Shown in pieces: positions 5,098 to 5,940 of a stretch of 5,940 nucleotides of DNA. The translations under genes were made by a program, and so were the position numbers. This stretch comes from Micrococcales bacterium. GTDB lineage: Bacteria > Actinomycetota > Actinomycetes > Actinomycetales > Cellulomonadaceae. Location of the stretch: assembly GCA_009783975.1 (NCBI GenBank), contig WRCL01000132.1, positions 1 through 5,940 of the forward strand, written 5' to 3'. Position 1 is the first letter of the stretch; each line of letters begins with the position of its first letter. The notes under the pieces were generated by a model, which did no database searches, was not told the origin of the DNA, and saw nothing but the letters and a program-made list of their open reading frames with translations.

Positions 5098-5940
5098 ATG
5101 GCGAAGATCAAGGTCAACGGTCCGGTCGTCGAGCTCGACGGTGACGAGATGACGCGGATCATCTGGCACTTCATCAAGGATCGCCTGATCCACCCGTACC
5201 TCGACATCGACCTGAAGTACTACGACCTGTCGATCGAGAACCGCGACGCCACCGACGACCAGGTGACGATCGACGCCGCCGACGCGATCAAGCAGCACGG
5301 GGTCGGCGTCAAGTGCGCGACGATCACCCCCGACGAGGCCCGTGTCGAGGAGTTCGGCCTGAAGAAGATGTGGGCCTCGCCCAACGGCACGATCCGCAAC
5401 ATCTTGGGCGGGGTCGTCTTCCGCGAGCCGATCATCATCTCAAACATCCCACGTCTGGTGCCCGGGTGGAACAAACCCATCATCATCGGCCGTCACGCCC
5501 ACGGTGACCAGTACAAAGCCTCGAACTTCAAGGTGCCCGGCGCAGGACGGGTCACCTTGACCTTCACCCCGGACGACGGTTCGGAACCTATCGAGCAAGA
5601 GGTCGCCATCTTCCCGCCCACCGGCGGGGTCACCATGGGCATGTACAACTTCAACGACTCGATCGCCGACTTTGCCCGCGCCTGCTTCACCTACGGCCTG
5701 GCCCGGCACTACCCGGTGTACCTGTCGACGAAGAACACCATCCTCAAGGCCTACGACGGCGCCTTCAAAGACATCTTCGCCGACGTGTTCGCCGCCGAGT
5801 ACGCCGACGACTACGCCGCCGCCGGGCTGAACTACGAGCACCGCCTCATCGACGACATGGTCGCCGCCTCGCTGAAGTGGGAGGGCGGCTACGTCTGGGC
5901 CTGCAAGAACTACGACGGCGACGTCCAGTCCGATACCGTC
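5098..5940 (+). CDS. icd: NADP-dependent isocitrate dehydrogenase (3' end outside window)
   Basis: The first 281 residues of a homodimeric, eukaryotic-type NADP isocitrate dehydrogenase, which oxidatively decarboxylates isocitrate to 2-oxoglutarate in the cytosol and makes NADPH. The residues align with human IDH1 without net gaps, so numbering coincides: GDEMTRIIW (15-23), T77 in ATITPDE, S94-N96 and R100 in SPNGTIRN, R109 in VFREP, R132 in GRHAHGDQY with Y139, K212 in LSTKNTIL, and D275 and D279 in YDGDVQSD. All substrate, metal and catalytic residues up to this point are present. The family is about 405-415 aa, so about 125-130 residues are missing beyond the window. The start is ATG at 5098, with GGAGAGG (5081-5087) ten bases upstream. 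This is the short dimeric form, not the monomeric enzyme (about 740 aa) found in several actinobacteria. Confidence 0.97.
   Translation, partial: MAKIKVNGPVVELDGDEMTRIIWHFIKDRLIHPYLDIDLKYYDLSIENRDATDDQVTIDAADAIKQHGVGVKCATITPDEARVEEFGLKKMWASPNGTIRNILGGVVFREPIIISNIPRLVPGWNKPIIIGRHAHGDQYKASNFKVPGAGRVTLTFTPDDGSEPIEQEVAIFPPTGGVTMGMYNFNDSIADFARACFTYGLARHYPVYLSTKNTILKAYDGAFKDIFADVFAAEYADDYAAAGLNYEHRLIDDMVAASLKWEGGYVWACKNYDGDVQSDTV

Overview
The window is GC-rich DNA with GTG and TTG starts and heavy G/C use at third codon positions. Its gene content is typical of Actinomycetota: a long-form lipoate ligase, a DUF3017 membrane protein beside a eukaryotic-type NADP isocitrate dehydrogenase, and iron boxes of the DtxR/IdeR type. 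A member of Micrococcales is my guess, but no gene here proves the order.

Layout, left to right. (1) 1-866, + strand: the 3' part of a lipoate-protein ligase family gene whose start lies outside the window, followed by a hairpin terminator at 970-1011. (2) About 1030-1450, + strand: a heavily decayed, frame-broken copy of the same ligase, collinear with the intact gene. (3) 1510-2205 and 2347-2805, - strand: two unrecognised genes (231 and 152 aa) with normal coding character. A partial copy of the terminator element lies between them at 2292-2317, so the pseudogene and the first unknown gene sit between two direct copies of that element. (4) 2931-3629 and 3669-4256, - strand: a YggS-type PLP homeostasis protein preceded by a VIT/CCC1-family iron/manganese transporter, 39 bases apart and probably co-transcribed. 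(5) 4257-4469: a divergent control region with one good and two weaker DtxR/IdeR-type iron boxes about 30 bases apart. (6) 4470-4934, + strand: a DUF3017 three-helix membrane protein. (7) 5098-5940, + strand: the first 281 residues of NADP-dependent isocitrate dehydrogenase, running off the right edge, with a palindromic operator candidate in its promoter.

How the parts connect. The outer genes are central metabolism: lipoylation serves pyruvate and 2-oxoglutarate dehydrogenases, isocitrate dehydrogenase is the TCA step before the latter, and YggS buffers pyridoxal phosphate. The transporter fits the iron boxes in front of it, since removal or storage of ferrous iron is normally switched on by iron excess through DtxR/IdeR. 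The middle part (about 1.0-2.8 kb) looks like a small accessory patch with a dead gene copy and two orphan genes.

I see no CRISPR array, tRNA, rRNA, transposase or recognisable defence system. The most interesting points are the ligase remnant, the regularly spaced iron-box array, and a VIT-family protein that lacks most of the usual cytosolic metal-binding segment.
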